Origin: Polyangia bacterium | GTDB taxonomy: Bacteria; Myxococcota_A; Polyangia; Nannocystales; Nannocystaceae | NCBI GenBank assembly: GCA_030424595.1 | Contig: JAUHWG010000025.1 | Location: forward strand, 1-64,000 | DNA: 64,000 bases | Direction: 5' to 3' | In this document: positions 44,621-55,100 of the stretch, piece by piece | Numbering within the stretch: the first letter of the stretch is position 1 | Layout of the letters: every line of letters starts with the position of its first letter | Program-made: the position numbers and the translations under genes | The notes under the pieces: model-generated | Told to the model about the DNA's origin: nothing | Database searches by the model: none | The model's input: only the letters and a program-made list of their open reading frames with translations

Positions 44621-44636
44621 TGTGCATTTGCGCACA
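44621..44636. promoter_or_regulatory. Palindrome TGTGC-N6-GCACA
   Basis: A 5-bp inverted repeat in a locally AT-richer patch, 60 bases after the kinase stop and 105 before the next gene start. It could be an operator for the small gene pair or part of a terminator. Confidence 0.35.
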
Positions 44637-44740
44637 TTCTGCGGACCTCCACGAGGGTGGACTGCGATCGATCCGTCCCTGTAGGGTGCGCGCTCGTTTG
44701 CGCTCTGTCTGACAGGACAGGTGCAACAGAGCACCGACCG

Positions 44741-45286
44741 ATGAAGCTTCAACTACCAGGCCTTGGGACCGTAGAGACCGTCTGGCTGTGGTTGAGCTTT
44801 CAGCGCTATGCGCTCCTCCTCACCCTCCTGGCGCTAGCACCCCTCCTCGGCCTGACCACCTTCGGGGTGGTCGCCTGGTGGGCATGGGCGCTAGCTGCGC
44901 TTGTCTCGATCCGCCTCGCGGCCTATGCCTACGCGATCGGTCGTCGCGGGCCCGCGAAGATCCACGCCTATCGGGTCGCCCTCCATCGGATCGAGCGCGG
45001 CTCCTTCAGCCCCGAGCGGGTCCGTCGCCACTGCGCGGATCCCTGCTTTCGCGTGGTCGCCCACCACTCGCTGCGGCGCGCCGGAGTTCCGGCCGACGAG
45101 CGCCGTCGGCTCGTCCGCACCTACGCCCGCGAGCTCGCCGACGAGGGCTCCGCCCTGGTGGTCATCGATCACCGCCGCGGCGAGGTCCGCCAGACCGTCG
45201 GCGGGCAGATGACCACGACCTCTTTCATCCCCCCAACCCCATCGACCCAAGGCTCGCTAGACGCGAGCAGGACAGCACGACCATGA
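44741..45286 (+). CDS. Small membrane-anchored protein, unknown
   Basis: 181 residues. Two adjacent membrane segments near the N-terminus (RYALLLTLLALAPLLGLTTFG, VAWWAWALAALVSIRLAAYAYA) form a hairpin; the rest is a basic cytosolic part (HRIERGSFSPERVRRHC, CFRVVAHHSLRRAGVPADE) ending in a Thr/Ser/Pro tail. No family recognised. The stop overlaps the next ATG by four bases. Confidence 0.7.
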   Translation: MKLQLPGLGTVETVWLWLSFQRYALLLTLLALAPLLGLTTFGVVAWWAWALAALVSIRLAAYAYAIGRRGPAKIHAYRVALHRIERGSFSPERVRRHCADPCFRVVAHHSLRRAGVPADERRRLVRTYARELADEGSALVVIDHRRGEVRQTVGGQMTTTSFIPPTPSTQGSLDASRTARP

Positions 45287-45762
45287 CACAAGCCATCGCA
45301 CTCTCCAACGTCGCCCAGAAGATGATCGCCGAGGTTGACCTCCTCAACGGTGAGGCCATCCACTACACGATCCAGGGAGACGGGTTCTTCTTCGGCTCCA
45401 ACCCGCTCGCCAAGGCCGTCGCCAGCATGCAGGCGGCGATCGTCAAGCTCACCGGCGGGCACATCCGGATCCTCGTCGTCATCACCAACCTCCGGGTCGT
45501 CCTCCTCCACTCGGAGCAGGCGTTTTGCGGGGTTCGTCGCCTCCGCGCGGTCTCGGCGATCGCCCTCGGCTCGATCCTCGAGGCCGGCAGCAGCAAGGAG
45601 ACCCAGGCCTGCTGCATCCACACCCGCACCGTCCACATCCAGTCGAAGACCCAGCGCTACACGCTGGTGATCAAGAAGCTCGACGATGTGGCGCTCCGCG
45701 AGTTCGTCCGCAACCTCAGCGAGATCGTCGTCACCAACGTCCACACTGGCCTCGCCACCTAG
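45283..45762 (+). CDS. Small soluble protein, PH-like fold possible
   Basis: 159 residues. Mostly beta strands with one C-terminal helix (LREFVRNLSEIVV): GEAIHYTIQGDGFFFGSN, IRILVVITNLRVVLLHSE, IHTRTVHIQSKTQRYTLVIKKL. Seven strands and a capping helix fit a bacterial PH-like domain, often found next to membrane proteins. Co-translated with the membrane protein at 44741. Ends before a good terminator. Confidence 0.65.
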   Translation: MTQAIALSNVAQKMIAEVDLLNGEAIHYTIQGDGFFFGSNPLAKAVASMQAAIVKLTGGHIRILVVITNLRVVLLHSEQAFCGVRRLRAVSAIALGSILEAGSSKETQACCIHTRTVHIQSKTQRYTLVIKKLDDVALREFVRNLSEIVVTNVHTGLAT

Positions 45763-45784
45763 GACGTCAGCCTCGACCGCGAGA

Positions 45785-45816
45785 GGGCGAACCCGGCATG
45801 ACGCCGGGTCTCGCCC
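45785..45816 (+). terminator. Rho-independent terminator
   Basis: GGGCGA and CCCGGC on the left arm pair with GCCGGG and TCGCCC on the right, with a five-base loop, followed by TTTC. It ends the small gene pair. Confidence 0.85.
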
Positions 45817-45892
45817 TTTCTCGTGTCTGGTCGTCGGCCGCGAAGGCTCCCCCTCTCAGGGGCAGGCAGGCCAGCGTCGTCGCCGGACGTAC

Positions 45893-45927
45893 GAAGGCGA
45901 GCCGGGCAGGTCGCCGGGCTCGCCTTC
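45893..45927 (-). terminator. Hairpin terminator, convergent side
   Basis: Perfect 11-bp stem GAAGGCGAGCC (45893-45903) / GGCTCGCCTTC (45917-45927), 38 bases beyond the stop of the SGNH lipoprotein gene. Confidence 0.75.
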
Positions 45928-45964
45928 ATCGCGTCTCCTCGATCGAGAGGAGAGGCCGAGCTGT

Positions 45965-47239
45965 CTACTCGTCGACGACCGCGGTGAAGAGATCGGCGAT
46001 GACCTCGTGGCCCTTCGGCGTCGGGTGGATGCAGGTCAGGTCGAAGTAGTTCTTCTGGTTCGGGCCGCGGTAGCAGGGTCCGTCCTCTTGACCCGCGCGG
46101 TAGCCGTGCCCGCAGAAGTTCTCGAGCATGAAGATCATGTCGGTCTGGGTGTCGACCGCGATCTCCAGGTAGGACTCGTTGACGTCAGTAAGGAGATCGA
46201 TGAGGTCCTGCGGGTTCTCCCAGGGGTCGAGGCCCGCGGCGGCGCAGGACGACACATCGCCGGTGCCGTCGGTGAACTCGTAGACGTTGGCGAAGACGAC
46301 GAAGACGCCGTTGGGGAACTTATCGTCGTCGGCGATCCACTCGACGGCGTCGCGCATGAGCTGGACCGCCGCGTCCGCGTCGGCCTGGCACTCCTCGACC
46401 GGCTTGCCCTCCGCGCCGTCCTGGACGATCGCCGCCATGTCGTTGCCGCCCATGGTGATGACGACGAGCGTGCGCTTGTCCCAGGTGTCCTCGGTGAGGC
46501 AGTCGGCGATCTGGCCCTCAAAGTCGTCGGTCCGCGCGCCCCACTTGGAGCAGCTCGCGAAGTCGCCAGACTCCTGGACGAGGGCGACGCCGTCGAGCAG
46601 GTTGACCTGCTCCCACAGCGGCCCGGGCGGGGTCAGGGCGAACCTGTCGACGAACACGTCCGCCAGGCGGGCGCGGTAGAAGTCCTTGGCCTGGGTCGGC
46701 GGGGTGCCGACGGTCACCGAGTCGCCGAGGAAGACGACGCGCTCGATGTCGGTGATCTCTTGGTGGTTGGTGCCCTTGCAGTGGGTGCCGATCTCCGGCG
46801 AGAACTGATCGTAGTCGAGGGTCAGCTTGTCCTCGTTGAGGTAGTCCTCGTAGAGGCAGTCGTTCGCGAGACCGCCGCCCGTCGTCGTGTCGTCGGTGGT
46901 CGTGCCCTCGGTCGGATCGGTCGTGCCAGTGGTCGGGTCGGTGGTGGTCGGGCCGGTGGTGGTCGGGTCGGTGGTGGTCGGGTTCGTGTCCGAAGCGCTG
47001 GTGGTCGGGCTTGTGTCCGTGGCGGTCGGGTTGGTCGTCGCCCCGGTCGTAGTGCCGGTGCCTTCGGTCTCGTTGGCGGTGGCGGTCGCCGTGGTCGTCG
47101 GATCGCTGCCTTGCGAGGTCGACGAGCCTTCGCTATCGCTCGAGGTCTCCGTCGCGGTCGCGGATCCACCGATGTCTTCGCCCGCACAGGCGAGTAGAGG
47201 GACACAGACGCCAAAGGAAACAAGACACGTAAAACGCAC
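45965..47239 (-). CDS. SGNH/GDSL-type hydrolase lipoprotein
   Basis: 424 residues. Signal peptide and lipobox PLLAC (Cys18), then a Thr/Asp/Pro linker to about 125. SGNH fold: block I FLGDSVTVG with nucleophile Ser174; block III MGGND; block V with His405 in HPTPKGH and a nearby Asp400. Such enzymes cleave esters (lipids, acetylated sugars). Multiple Cys in the catalytic domain suggest disulfides and an outer location. Between this gene and 47533 is a 293-base spacer with two copies of GGGAGCGCGGAT and a duplicated CCTCAGGTA motif. Confidence 0.88.
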   Translation of the reverse strand: MRFTCLVSFGVCVPLLACAGEDIGGSATATETSSDSEGSSTSQGSDPTTTATATANETEGTGTTTGATTNPTATDTSPTTSASDTNPTTTDPTTTGPTTTDPTTGTTDPTEGTTTDDTTTGGGLANDCLYEDYLNEDKLTLDYDQFSPEIGTHCKGTNHQEITDIERVVFLGDSVTVGTPPTQAKDFYRARLADVFVDRFALTPPGPLWEQVNLLDGVALVQESGDFASCSKWGARTDDFEGQIADCLTEDTWDKRTLVVITMGGNDMAAIVQDGAEGKPVEECQADADAAVQLMRDAVEWIADDDKFPNGVFVVFANVYEFTDGTGDVSSCAAAGLDPWENPQDLIDLLTDVNESYLEIAVDTQTDMIFMLENFCGHGYRAGQEDGPCYRGPNQKNYFDLTCIHPTPKGHEVIADLFTAVVDE

Positions 47240-47532
47240 GGAGGGACGTTATCACGCATCTCCCCCCTGGAGAACGGGAATACTCTGGCGATCTCAACAT
47301 AAACATCGTTTGAGGCCTCGAGGCCCCACTTCGACCGGGCGCTGAGGGGCTCCCCTCCCGGGCGTTCGCGGCGACCCCGAGGCGGCGACGAGCGAGGCCT
47401 GACGTGCGGGAGCGCGGATGGGAGCGCGGATGGGCGCGTAGATCGACGGCCGCGATGCGGCGTTGCAACCCACCGGTCACCCCCAGGGACCTCAGGTACC
47501 TCAGGTACCCTGATTGACGCTAGGAGCCCCCT

Positions 47533-50500
47533 ATGTCGACGCGCACGTTCTTGCCCGCCTCTCTCGCGCTCTGCCTCGCAGCGGCCGCTTCCCTCGCCTG
47601 TACACCGAGCCCGCGCGCCAACGTGGACGCGGAGCAAGGCGACGAGGAGTGCCGCCTCGAGTGGCGCGCACAGCCAGTGGTCGCGCCGGGCCAGGAGCCC
47701 CAGATCGTCTCCCCCTTCTCGCTGACGGCGAGCGACGGCACCGGCCTCGAGATCATCGGCGTCGAGGCGCGGGCGGTGGTCGAGGATCCGCTGGCCTTCA
47801 CCGAGCTCAAGCTGACCTTCCGCAACCCCGAGCCCCGCCAGATCGAGGGACGCTTCGAGATCAACCTGCCGAGCGGCGCGGCGATCTCCCGCTTCGCGAT
47901 GAAGATCGGCGACAACTGGCAGGAGTCGGAGGTCGTCGAGCTGCAAGCCGCGCGCCGGGCCTACGAGGACTTCCTCCACCGCAAGCAGGACCCCGCGCTC
48001 CTGGAGAAGAACGCCGGCAACACCTTCAGCGCCCGGGTCTTCCCGATCCCCGCCAACGGGGTCAAGGAGCTGATCGTCTCCTACTCCGAGGAGCTGCCGG
48101 CGATGGGCGAGCCCTACACGCTCCTCCTCCGCGGCCTCCCGGAGCTGCAAAACCTCGACGTCGACGTCGTCGTCCCCCGCGCGGACGGGCCGCACCACAT
48201 GCGGATGCGCAAGAAGGCCTTCACGCCGCAGCAGGATCTGGAGCTCCAGGTCGACGAGCGGCCGACCGAGGTCGGGCTGCGCTTTGACAGGCTGGCGGTC
48301 GCCCGGGTCGCGCCCGTCGTCGACCTCCCGCAGGAGCCGCTCAAGGGGATGACCCTCCTCTTCGACACCAGCGCCTCGCGGGCGCTCGACTTCAAGGGAC
48401 AGGTCGCCCGTCTCGGTCAGATCGTCGGCCAGCTCCGCGAGCAAAACGGCGAGTTTGACCTCCGGGTGTTGGCCTTCGATCAGGAGGTCCACCAGGTCTT
48501 CTCGGGCCCGGCCAGCTCCTTCACCGGCGACGCCCAGCAGCAGCTCCTCCGGCGGGAGGCGCTCGGCGCGTCCGATCTCAGCGGCGCCCTGGAGTGGGTC
48601 GCGAGCCACCCCAACGGTCACGCGCGGGTCGTCGTCGTCAGCGACGGGATCGTCACCGCCGGGGAGAGCGAGGGCGAGGATATTCGCGAGGCGGCGAGCT
48701 CCGTCAACAAGGCCGGGGTCACCAGGATCGACGCGATCGTCGACGGCGGGATCCGTGACGCGATGCTCCTCAAGCAGCTGACGACCGCGGATCTGCCGAA
48801 GGCCGGGATCGTCACCGACGCCGGCAAGGCGCCGAAGGAGGTCGCGTCGCGGATCCTCCGGGCGACCCGCTCGGGGGTCAAGGTCGAGGTCCCCGGCGCC
48901 GCCTGGGTCTGGCCGAACACCCTCGAGTCGGTCCAGCCCGGCGACACCTTCCTCGTCTTCGCCGATCTTCCGGCGGACAAGGGAATGGAGATCCGCCTCG
49001 GCGACAAGGGCGAGGACGTGCACACGGTCCAGCTCAAGCAGAGCGCCCGACCGCTCCTCGAGCGGGCCTGGGTCAAGGCGAGCATCGACCGCCTGACGGC
49101 GATGATGAGCGACGAGGCGGCCGGTGATGAGGCGAAGAAGACCGAGCTGAAGAATCAGATCATCGACCTCTCGACCAAGTTTAGGGTGCTCTCCGACTAC
49201 ACCGCGCTCCTGGTCCTCGAGACAGAGTGGGACTACCAGCGCTTCGGCATCGATCGCCGCAGCCTCTCCGAGATCATGGTCGTCGGCCAGGGCGGGATCG
49301 AGGTGATCGACAGGCGTCAGCTGCCGGGCAAGGCCGGGGTTATCGCCCAGCCGACCGTCGACGGCTGGGCTGTCAACGATGAGCCGATCGCCGAGGCGGA
49401 GGAGGATGAGGACGGCGCGTCGTTCCTCGACTCGCTCTTCGGCGACGATGACCGGAGCAAGGATCGTGGGCGGGCGAGCGCTGCGGCCCCGGCGAATATG
49501 GAGGCCTTCGAGGAGTCGCCGCCGCCCGAGGAGCCGATGGCGGCGATGGCCGACGGGTCCGAGCGGGCCGGCAGCGGCCAGCGTCATCGCGGCGAGGAGG
49601 GGATGATGGGGACTCCATCGCCGAAGGCGTCCGCGGGCCTCGCTCTCGCCGACATGGAGGACGATGCAGGGTTCGGCCGTGGCGGCGGGGCGGAGCCTCA
49701 GGCTGAGCCTGAGCCGTCTCCCGTTGACAGCAAGACGGTCATGCTGGGCGACATGCGCGCGCCGATGCCGGGAACCGGCGCCGTGGCGGGGAAGAAGGAG
49801 TCCAAGCCGAAGCGGGCGACGCGGCAGGTGGCCGACGTCTCGCGCAACCGCGATCGGCCGACGATGGACGAGGTGATCGGCGAGCTCCGCGAGGAGATGC
49901 CGCCGGCGCCCCCCTCCAGGCCGCCGCTCATCGGCAGTCGGCCCCAGCCGGTGGCGCGCCCGGCCCCGACCTATGAGCAGCCCAAGAAGTCCGATCCCTA
50001 CGACGGACGCTTTGCGGTGGTGATGGGGAAGATCGCGGCCCAGGACACCGCGGGGGCGCTCGCCGAGGCCTGGGACTGGAGGCGCGCCAACCCTGGAGAT
50101 GAGCTGGCGATCCTCGCGCTCGGTGAGGCCGCGGAGGCGGGAGGCGATCGTGCGCTCGCGGCCCGGGCCTACGGTTCGCTCATCGATCTCTTCCCCGGTC
50201 GCGCGGACATCCGGCGGATGGCGGGCGAGCGCCTGGAGTCGCTGGGCGAGGTCGGCCTCGGCCTCGCGGTCGACACCTTCGCCCAGGCTGTGGAGCAGCG
50301 GCCCGATCACCCGTCGAGCCACCGGCTCTACGCCTTCGCCCTGGTCAAGGCCGGGCGCTACGAGGAGGCCTTTGAGGCGGCGCTCGCTGGATCCAAGGGG
50401 AACTACCCCTTCGGCCGCTTTCGCGGGGTGCCGCGGATCCTCCAGGAGGATCTCCGCCTGATCGCCGCGGCGTGGCTCGCGGCCCGGCCCGCCGACGCTG

Positions 50501-51072
50501 AGGCGATCCGGGCGAGGCTCGCCACAGAGGGGGTCACCCCCGACACCCAGCCCTCGCTGCGCTTCGTCCTCAACTGGGAGACCGACGCCAACGACGTCGA
50601 CTTCCACATCTACGACGGCCAGGGGGGGCACGCCTACTACAGCCAGAAGGCGCTCTCCTCCGGCGGCGATCTCTACGCGGACGTGACGACCGGCTACGGT
50701 CCCGAGTGCTTCACCGTCTGGGGGCCGGCGAAGGCCCACCCCTACGTGCTCCAGGCCCACTACTTCTCGCGCGGGCCGATGGGCTACGGCATGGGCAAGC
50801 TGGAGGTCATCGAGCACGACGGCGCCGGCCACCTGCGCTTCGCCGAGAACCCCTTCGTGATAATGAAGGACAGCGCCTACGTCGACCTCGGCCGCGTCGA
50901 CCGGCCGCTGAGCGAGCTCGACCTGACGGTCCCGCGGCTCAGCAACGTCCCCGGCAAGGGCGTCACCGGCTCCTACACGCCGCCGCCGCCCGGCGGCTAC
51001 GCCCCGCCCGCTCCGGTCGGGGCCCCGACCCCCACCGGGCCCGCGGCTCCGGCTCCACCGGCCCGCTTCTGA
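47533..51072 (+). CDS. VIT-vWA domain lipoprotein with DUF2135-like C-terminus
   Basis: 1179 residues. Signal peptide with lipobox ASLAC (Cys23). VIT domain about 60-180 (ARAVVEDPLAFTELKLTFRNP, EGRFEINLPSGAAISRFAMKI), vWA domain about 265-420 with metal site FDTSASRALDF, then a low-complexity, Met/Gly/Pro-rich middle (620-840), TPR-like helices (855-985), DUF2135-like domain about 1010-1110 (LRFVLNWETDANDVDFHIYDG, ADVTTGYGPECFTV) and a Pro/Gly tail. The set resembles inter-alpha-trypsin-inhibitor-like bacterial proteins that bind surface ligands. Followed by a hairpin terminator. Confidence 0.88.
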   Translation: MSTRTFLPASLALCLAAAASLACTPSPRANVDAEQGDEECRLEWRAQPVVAPGQEPQIVSPFSLTASDGTGLEIIGVEARAVVEDPLAFTELKLTFRNPEPRQIEGRFEINLPSGAAISRFAMKIGDNWQESEVVELQAARRAYEDFLHRKQDPALLEKNAGNTFSARVFPIPANGVKELIVSYSEELPAMGEPYTLLLRGLPELQNLDVDVVVPRADGPHHMRMRKKAFTPQQDLELQVDERPTEVGLRFDRLAVARVAPVVDLPQEPLKGMTLLFDTSASRALDFKGQVARLGQIVGQLREQNGEFDLRVLAFDQEVHQVFSGPASSFTGDAQQQLLRREALGASDLSGALEWVASHPNGHARVVVVSDGIVTAGESEGEDIREAASSVNKAGVTRIDAIVDGGIRDAMLLKQLTTADLPKAGIVTDAGKAPKEVASRILRATRSGVKVEVPGAAWVWPNTLESVQPGDTFLVFADLPADKGMEIRLGDKGEDVHTVQLKQSARPLLERAWVKASIDRLTAMMSDEAAGDEAKKTELKNQIIDLSTKFRVLSDYTALLVLETEWDYQRFGIDRRSLSEIMVVGQGGIEVIDRRQLPGKAGVIAQPTVDGWAVNDEPIAEAEEDEDGASFLDSLFGDDDRSKDRGRASAAAPANMEAFEESPPPEEPMAAMADGSERAGSGQRHRGEEGMMGTPSPKASAGLALADMEDDAGFGRGGGAEPQAEPEPSPVDSKTVMLGDMRAPMPGTGAVAGKKESKPKRATRQVADVSRNRDRPTMDEVIGELREEMPPAPPSRPPLIGSRPQPVARPAPTYEQPKKSDPYDGRFAVVMGKIAAQDTAGALAEAWDWRRANPGDELAILALGEAAEAGGDRALAARAYGSLIDLFPGRADIRRMAGERLESLGEVGLGLAVDTFAQAVEQRPDHPSSHRLYAFALVKAGRYEEAFEAALAGSKGNYPFGRFRGVPRILQEDLRLIAAAWLAARPADAEAIRARLATEGVTPDTQPSLRFVLNWETDANDVDFHIYDGQGGHAYYSQKALSSGGDLYADVTTGYGPECFTVWGPAKAHPYVLQAHYFSRGPMGYGMGKLEVIEHDGAGHLRFAENPFVIMKDSAYVDLGRVDRPLSELDLTVPRLSNVPGKGVTGSYTPPPPGGYAPPAPVGAPTPTGPAAPAPPARF

Positions 51073-51126
51073 GCGGAGCGCGGCGAGGTCTTGGAGGTCC
51101 GTCGACCAGGGACCCGACAGAAGAAC

Positions 51127-51156
51127 GAGGGCGACGGGCAAGAGCTCGTCGCCCTC
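51127..51156 (+). terminator. Hairpin terminator
   Basis: Perfect 10-bp stem GAGGGCGACG (51127-51136) / CGTCGCCCTC (51147-51156), ten-base loop, 54 bases after the VIT-vWA stop and ahead of a convergent gene. Confidence 0.7.
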
Positions 51157-51246
51157 TCCGCGTCGGCCTGATCGTCGTTGTCACGCAGCAGCTGGCGAGC
51201 TGCGATGGACGAGGGGGCGCGTCGCCTCAGCGTCTCGGCCTCGTTG

Positions 51247-52101
51247 TCACCCTGCGGGCGACAAGGGGGAGGTCCGGCGAGCTGGCGAGGGGCGGGAGCC
51301 GGTCGCTCTCATCCGCCTGCCGGCGCCTTCTCGGGGGGGGCGGACCCAGATCCAGCCCTCGCGTCGGGCCAGCGCCTCGTCCTCCGGGCGGATGCCGTGG
51401 CCGCGGGCGAAGTCGGCCCCGGCGAGGACACAGAGGCCGGCGTCGAGGACATGGTCACTCGCCAACATCGGCCCCTTCGCCGCGGCGCAGCTCAAGACCT
51501 CCCCGGCCAGCCTCGCGTAGATCGTCTCGCGTACCGCTCGGCACTTCGCCTCACGGCATTTGTAGCCCATGTGGGGCCAGCCGCGCGCCCTCAGGGTCGC
51601 TGCTGGGTAAACCTCGATCGCCGAGGTCTCTCGGACATCCCCTGGCCTCCAGGCCAGATCGATCGGGCTCTCCGTCGCAGACCGGAGCCGGTCCAGCATC
51701 GCCAAGGCAGAGTGAGCCGTCCGGGCGATCCGATCGGCGCCGACGTCCAAGGGGGTCTGGCCGAGCCTCGCCTGGATCACGCGATCGGTCTCTCTGCGGA
51801 ACATCAGGTTGCTCGCGGTCTCGATCGATCCGAGCGGCGCGCCTGCGACATGGGTGCGGAGGGCCTCTGCCATCGTCGCCGGCCAGCCGAGCGGGGCGTC
51901 GATGGCGAGCAGCGTGCGCGGGCCGAGCCAGCCCCGGATCGTCGCCTCGATCTCGGCGAGCTTGCCCATCGTCGGCGCGACCGCGTCGATCGAGAGCTCT
52001 CCTCCGCGGAGTCGACCCCTGGCGAGACCGACCTTCCGCGGACTCGTCGAGCAGTCGATCCCGATGAGGACGAGCTCGTCGTCTCGCTTGGCGATGTCCA
52101 T
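51247..52101 (-). CDS. DUF429 family protein (RNase H-like fold)
   Basis: 284 residues. Opens with GIDCSTSPRKVGLAR, the acidic first strand of the RNase H-like fold; then LLAIDAPLGWP, RETDRVIQAR and IEVYPAATLRARG, and AAAKGPMLASDHVLDAGLCVLAG: the order typical of DUF429 proteins. A nuclease-like role is suspected for the family but not established. The tail (from about 265) is a basic low-complexity segment. Sits 71 bases downstream of the giant hybrid kinase on the same strand. Confidence 0.82.
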   Translation of the reverse strand: MDIAKRDDELVLIGIDCSTSPRKVGLARGRLRGGELSIDAVAPTMGKLAEIEATIRGWLGPRTLLAIDAPLGWPATMAEALRTHVAGAPLGSIETASNLMFRRETDRVIQARLGQTPLDVGADRIARTAHSALAMLDRLRSATESPIDLAWRPGDVRETSAIEVYPAATLRARGWPHMGYKCREAKCRAVRETIYARLAGEVLSCAAAKGPMLASDHVLDAGLCVLAGADFARGHGIRPEDEALARREGWIWVRPPREGAGRRMRATGSRPSPARRTSPLSPAG

Positions 52102-52172
52102 CGCTCAAACTTGTACCAGCGTTGGAGCCGGTCAGCGCTTGCAGGCGGCTGTCTGGGTCCGCGACGCGCCTG

Positions 52173-55100
52173 TCAGCGACAGGGGAGGACGATCACGAAG
52201 CTCGATCCGACGCCGAGCTGGCTCGTCACCGTGATGTCGCCGCCGAGGAGACGCGCGAGGCGGCGTGAGATCGCGAGGCCGAGGCCGGTCCCGCCGTGGC
52301 GCCGGGTCGGCGTGTCGTCCACCTGCTGGAAGGCGTCGAAGATCCGGTCGAGATCGGCCTCGGCGATGCCGACCCCCGAGTCGCTGATCGTGATCATCAA
52401 GGAGGTCGAGTCGCGGCGGCGGAGGTCGAGGCGGATGTCGCCGTGGCTGGTGAACTTGGTCGCGTTGCCGAGGATGTTGAGCAGGATCTGGCGGAGCTTG
52501 GTCGGGTCGCTGTCGACCACCGCGAGATCGTCCTCGACCCGGATCCGCAGCCGATTATGGCCGCGGCGCACCTCGGGGGTGATGATCGCCGCGAGCTCGT
52601 CGACAAGCTCGGCTATCTTGATAGGCTCGCGGGCGACCTCGAGGCGGCCGGCCTCGATCTTCGAGATGTCGAGGATGTCGGTGATGATGTGGAGGAGGTG
52701 CCGGGCGGATCGCTGGATCTTGGTGAGATCCTCGGCGAGCTCATCGCTCTCGGCCTCCTCGGCCTCCTCCTGGAGGAGCTCGCTGTAGCCGATGATCGCG
52801 TTGAGCGGTGTTCGCAGCTCGTGGCTCATGTTGGCCAAGAAGGTGCTCTTCGCCTGATTGGCGGCCTCGGCGGCCTCCTGGGCCTGGATCAGCGCGTCGT
52901 AGTGGCGGGCGTTCTCGAGCGCGATCGCGACCTCGGTGACGAGGATCCGGAGGACCTCCAGGCGTTGCCGCGTGAAGGCGCCGGTGACCAGGTTGTTCTC
53001 GAGGTAGAGCGCGCCGAGGGTGATCCCCTGGTGGCTGATCGGCATGCAGAGCAGAGACCGCGGCTGCTGCAGGAGCACATAGGGGTCTCGGCGAGCGTCG
53101 GCGGTGGCGACCGCGTTGGCGCAGACCTTGGGCACTCCTGAGACGATCGCCTCGCGCAGGAGGAGCCCGGGGACGCCGTCGCAGGCGTGGAGATCGTCGC
53201 CGATCGTCGCCAGACCGTCGCGGCCGTCCGGGGAGTAGTCCGCCATCACGCGGATGCCGTCGTCCTCCTCCAGGAGGAGCACGCCCCGCTCTGCGCCGGC
53301 GTTCTCGACGACGATGACGAGGATCGTCTCGATCAGCTCGTCGATCCGGACGAGCGAGGAGAAGGCGTGAGAGGCCTTGAGGACGCTGCTGAGGTCGACC
53401 TCGTCGCCGCCCGAGCGGGCCTTGTCCCCCTTCGGCGTCGCGGTGCGTCGCGGCTGGGTGCTGCTCTCATCGAGCGCGATCCCGTGCTCGCCCAGGAGTC
53501 GGCCGAGGCGGTCTACCTTGGCGAGCGCGCCCCAGCGGGAGTAGGCCCGACGGGCGCTGCGGAGGTGCATGCGGGCCAAGGTCGGACGTCCGGCGGCGGC
53601 GTGGAAGCGCCCGGCGAACTCGTGGCCGAGGGCCGCGTGGGGGAGGTAGCCGTGCTCCTCGGCCCGAGCGATCGCGCGGTCGTAGGCGTCGAGGGCCGCG
53701 GAGTGGTCCCCGGCGAGGCGGTGGCGCTCGGCGTCGACGAGGTCGACCATGTGGCCGAAGGTGTTCGGCGAGAGCTCCGCCCGGCTGCGGAGGAGGTCCA
53801 GGCCGTCGTGCGCCCTAGCCCCGTCCGCCTCGCCTGTGGCCTCGAGGTCGGCCCCGAGGTTGGCCGCGGCGAGGGTCGCGTAGAAGCCCAAGAGGTCGCC
53901 GAGGAAGACCCCGGAGTTGCGCATCGGGTGCTCGCGGGCTCGCTTGATCAGCGCCTGGAGACCGCTCTCGCGGCGGTAGATGAGGGCCAGGAGGAGCTTG
54001 CTCGCGGTGTGCCAACCGTCGGCGAAGGGGGCGTCGCCGAGGCGCCTACGGACGAAGCGCTCCTCGTCGAAGGTGTCGTCGCTGAGGCTGGTGAGGTCGC
54101 GGGTCTGGCCGCGGAGGGCGGCGATCAGCTGGCGGCTTACCTGGAGGGACGCGGCTGCGGAGCTGATCTTGGTCAGCTGCATCAGCGCCGAGTATTTGTC
54201 GGTGAGGTCGGCGAGGGCGTCGAGCGGGTCGCCGAGGAGAAACCTGTCGAGGATCAGGTGGCTCGAGGCGAAGGAGGTGTGGAGGAAGTCGCCGCTGACC
54301 AGGCTCATCTGGTACGCGCGCTCGAGGGTCGGGACCGCGTCGCTCAGCGGGCCGCGATAGTGGGCGAGCATCGCTCGGGCGAAGTGGAGGTGACCGCTGA
54401 CCCCGCCGGGAAGGTTGGCGAAGAAGGACTCCGCCTGATCGCCCCAGCGGCGGGTCTCGGCCGCGCGCTGCGGGTCGAGCCCGCAGTGCCCCGCGTAGAC
54501 GAAGCAGGCCCAGGTGCGGGCCTGCGTCGCCGCGGTCTTGCTCAGCGGCGAGTCGGGGCTCTCTTCGGGGAGGAGGATCCAGGCCAGCCGCTCAAAGAGA
54601 TCCGGGTCGGCGACGCTCGCGGCGATGATCAGATGGGCGAGGAGGGGGCCGAGGGCGGTGTCGAGGTCGAGGTCGACCCAGGCGAGCCGGCGGAGGTGAG
54701 CGAAGGGATCCTCCCCGTCGCCCGCCTCCGCATCGAGCTCCCCGCTCAGGGTGTTCAGGGCGTCGACGCCGATCCGCAGCGCCGTCTCGGTGTCGCCGTC
54801 CGAGAGGAGCAGCGAGACCCTGGCGGTGGTGATCCGAGCCCTGGCCAGGGGCGCGTCGGCGAGCTCTAGGAGCTTGGCGAAGAGCGCTGCGCTGCGCTCC
54901 TGTCGGCCGGCGACGTGCTCACACTCGGCGAGCTCGATGGTGCAGGAGAAGGCCAGCTCCGGGGTCCGCTCCCAGGGGTCCTCGCCGAGGAGCTCGATGC
55001 TCGTGCGCAGGTAGTCGACCGCGGCCTCGTAGGCGCTCGCCAGCTTGGCCCGACGCCCCGCGCGGAGGTTGAGCTCGGCCAGCTCGTCGCGCTCGTCGCG

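Noticed and set aside
46822..51141. Very long open frame opposite the VIT-vWA and SGNH genes
   Set aside because: It overlaps two well-supported genes in antisense; its translation is Arg/Leu/Asp/Val-rich without domain motifs or export signal, as GC-rich antisense frames usually are.
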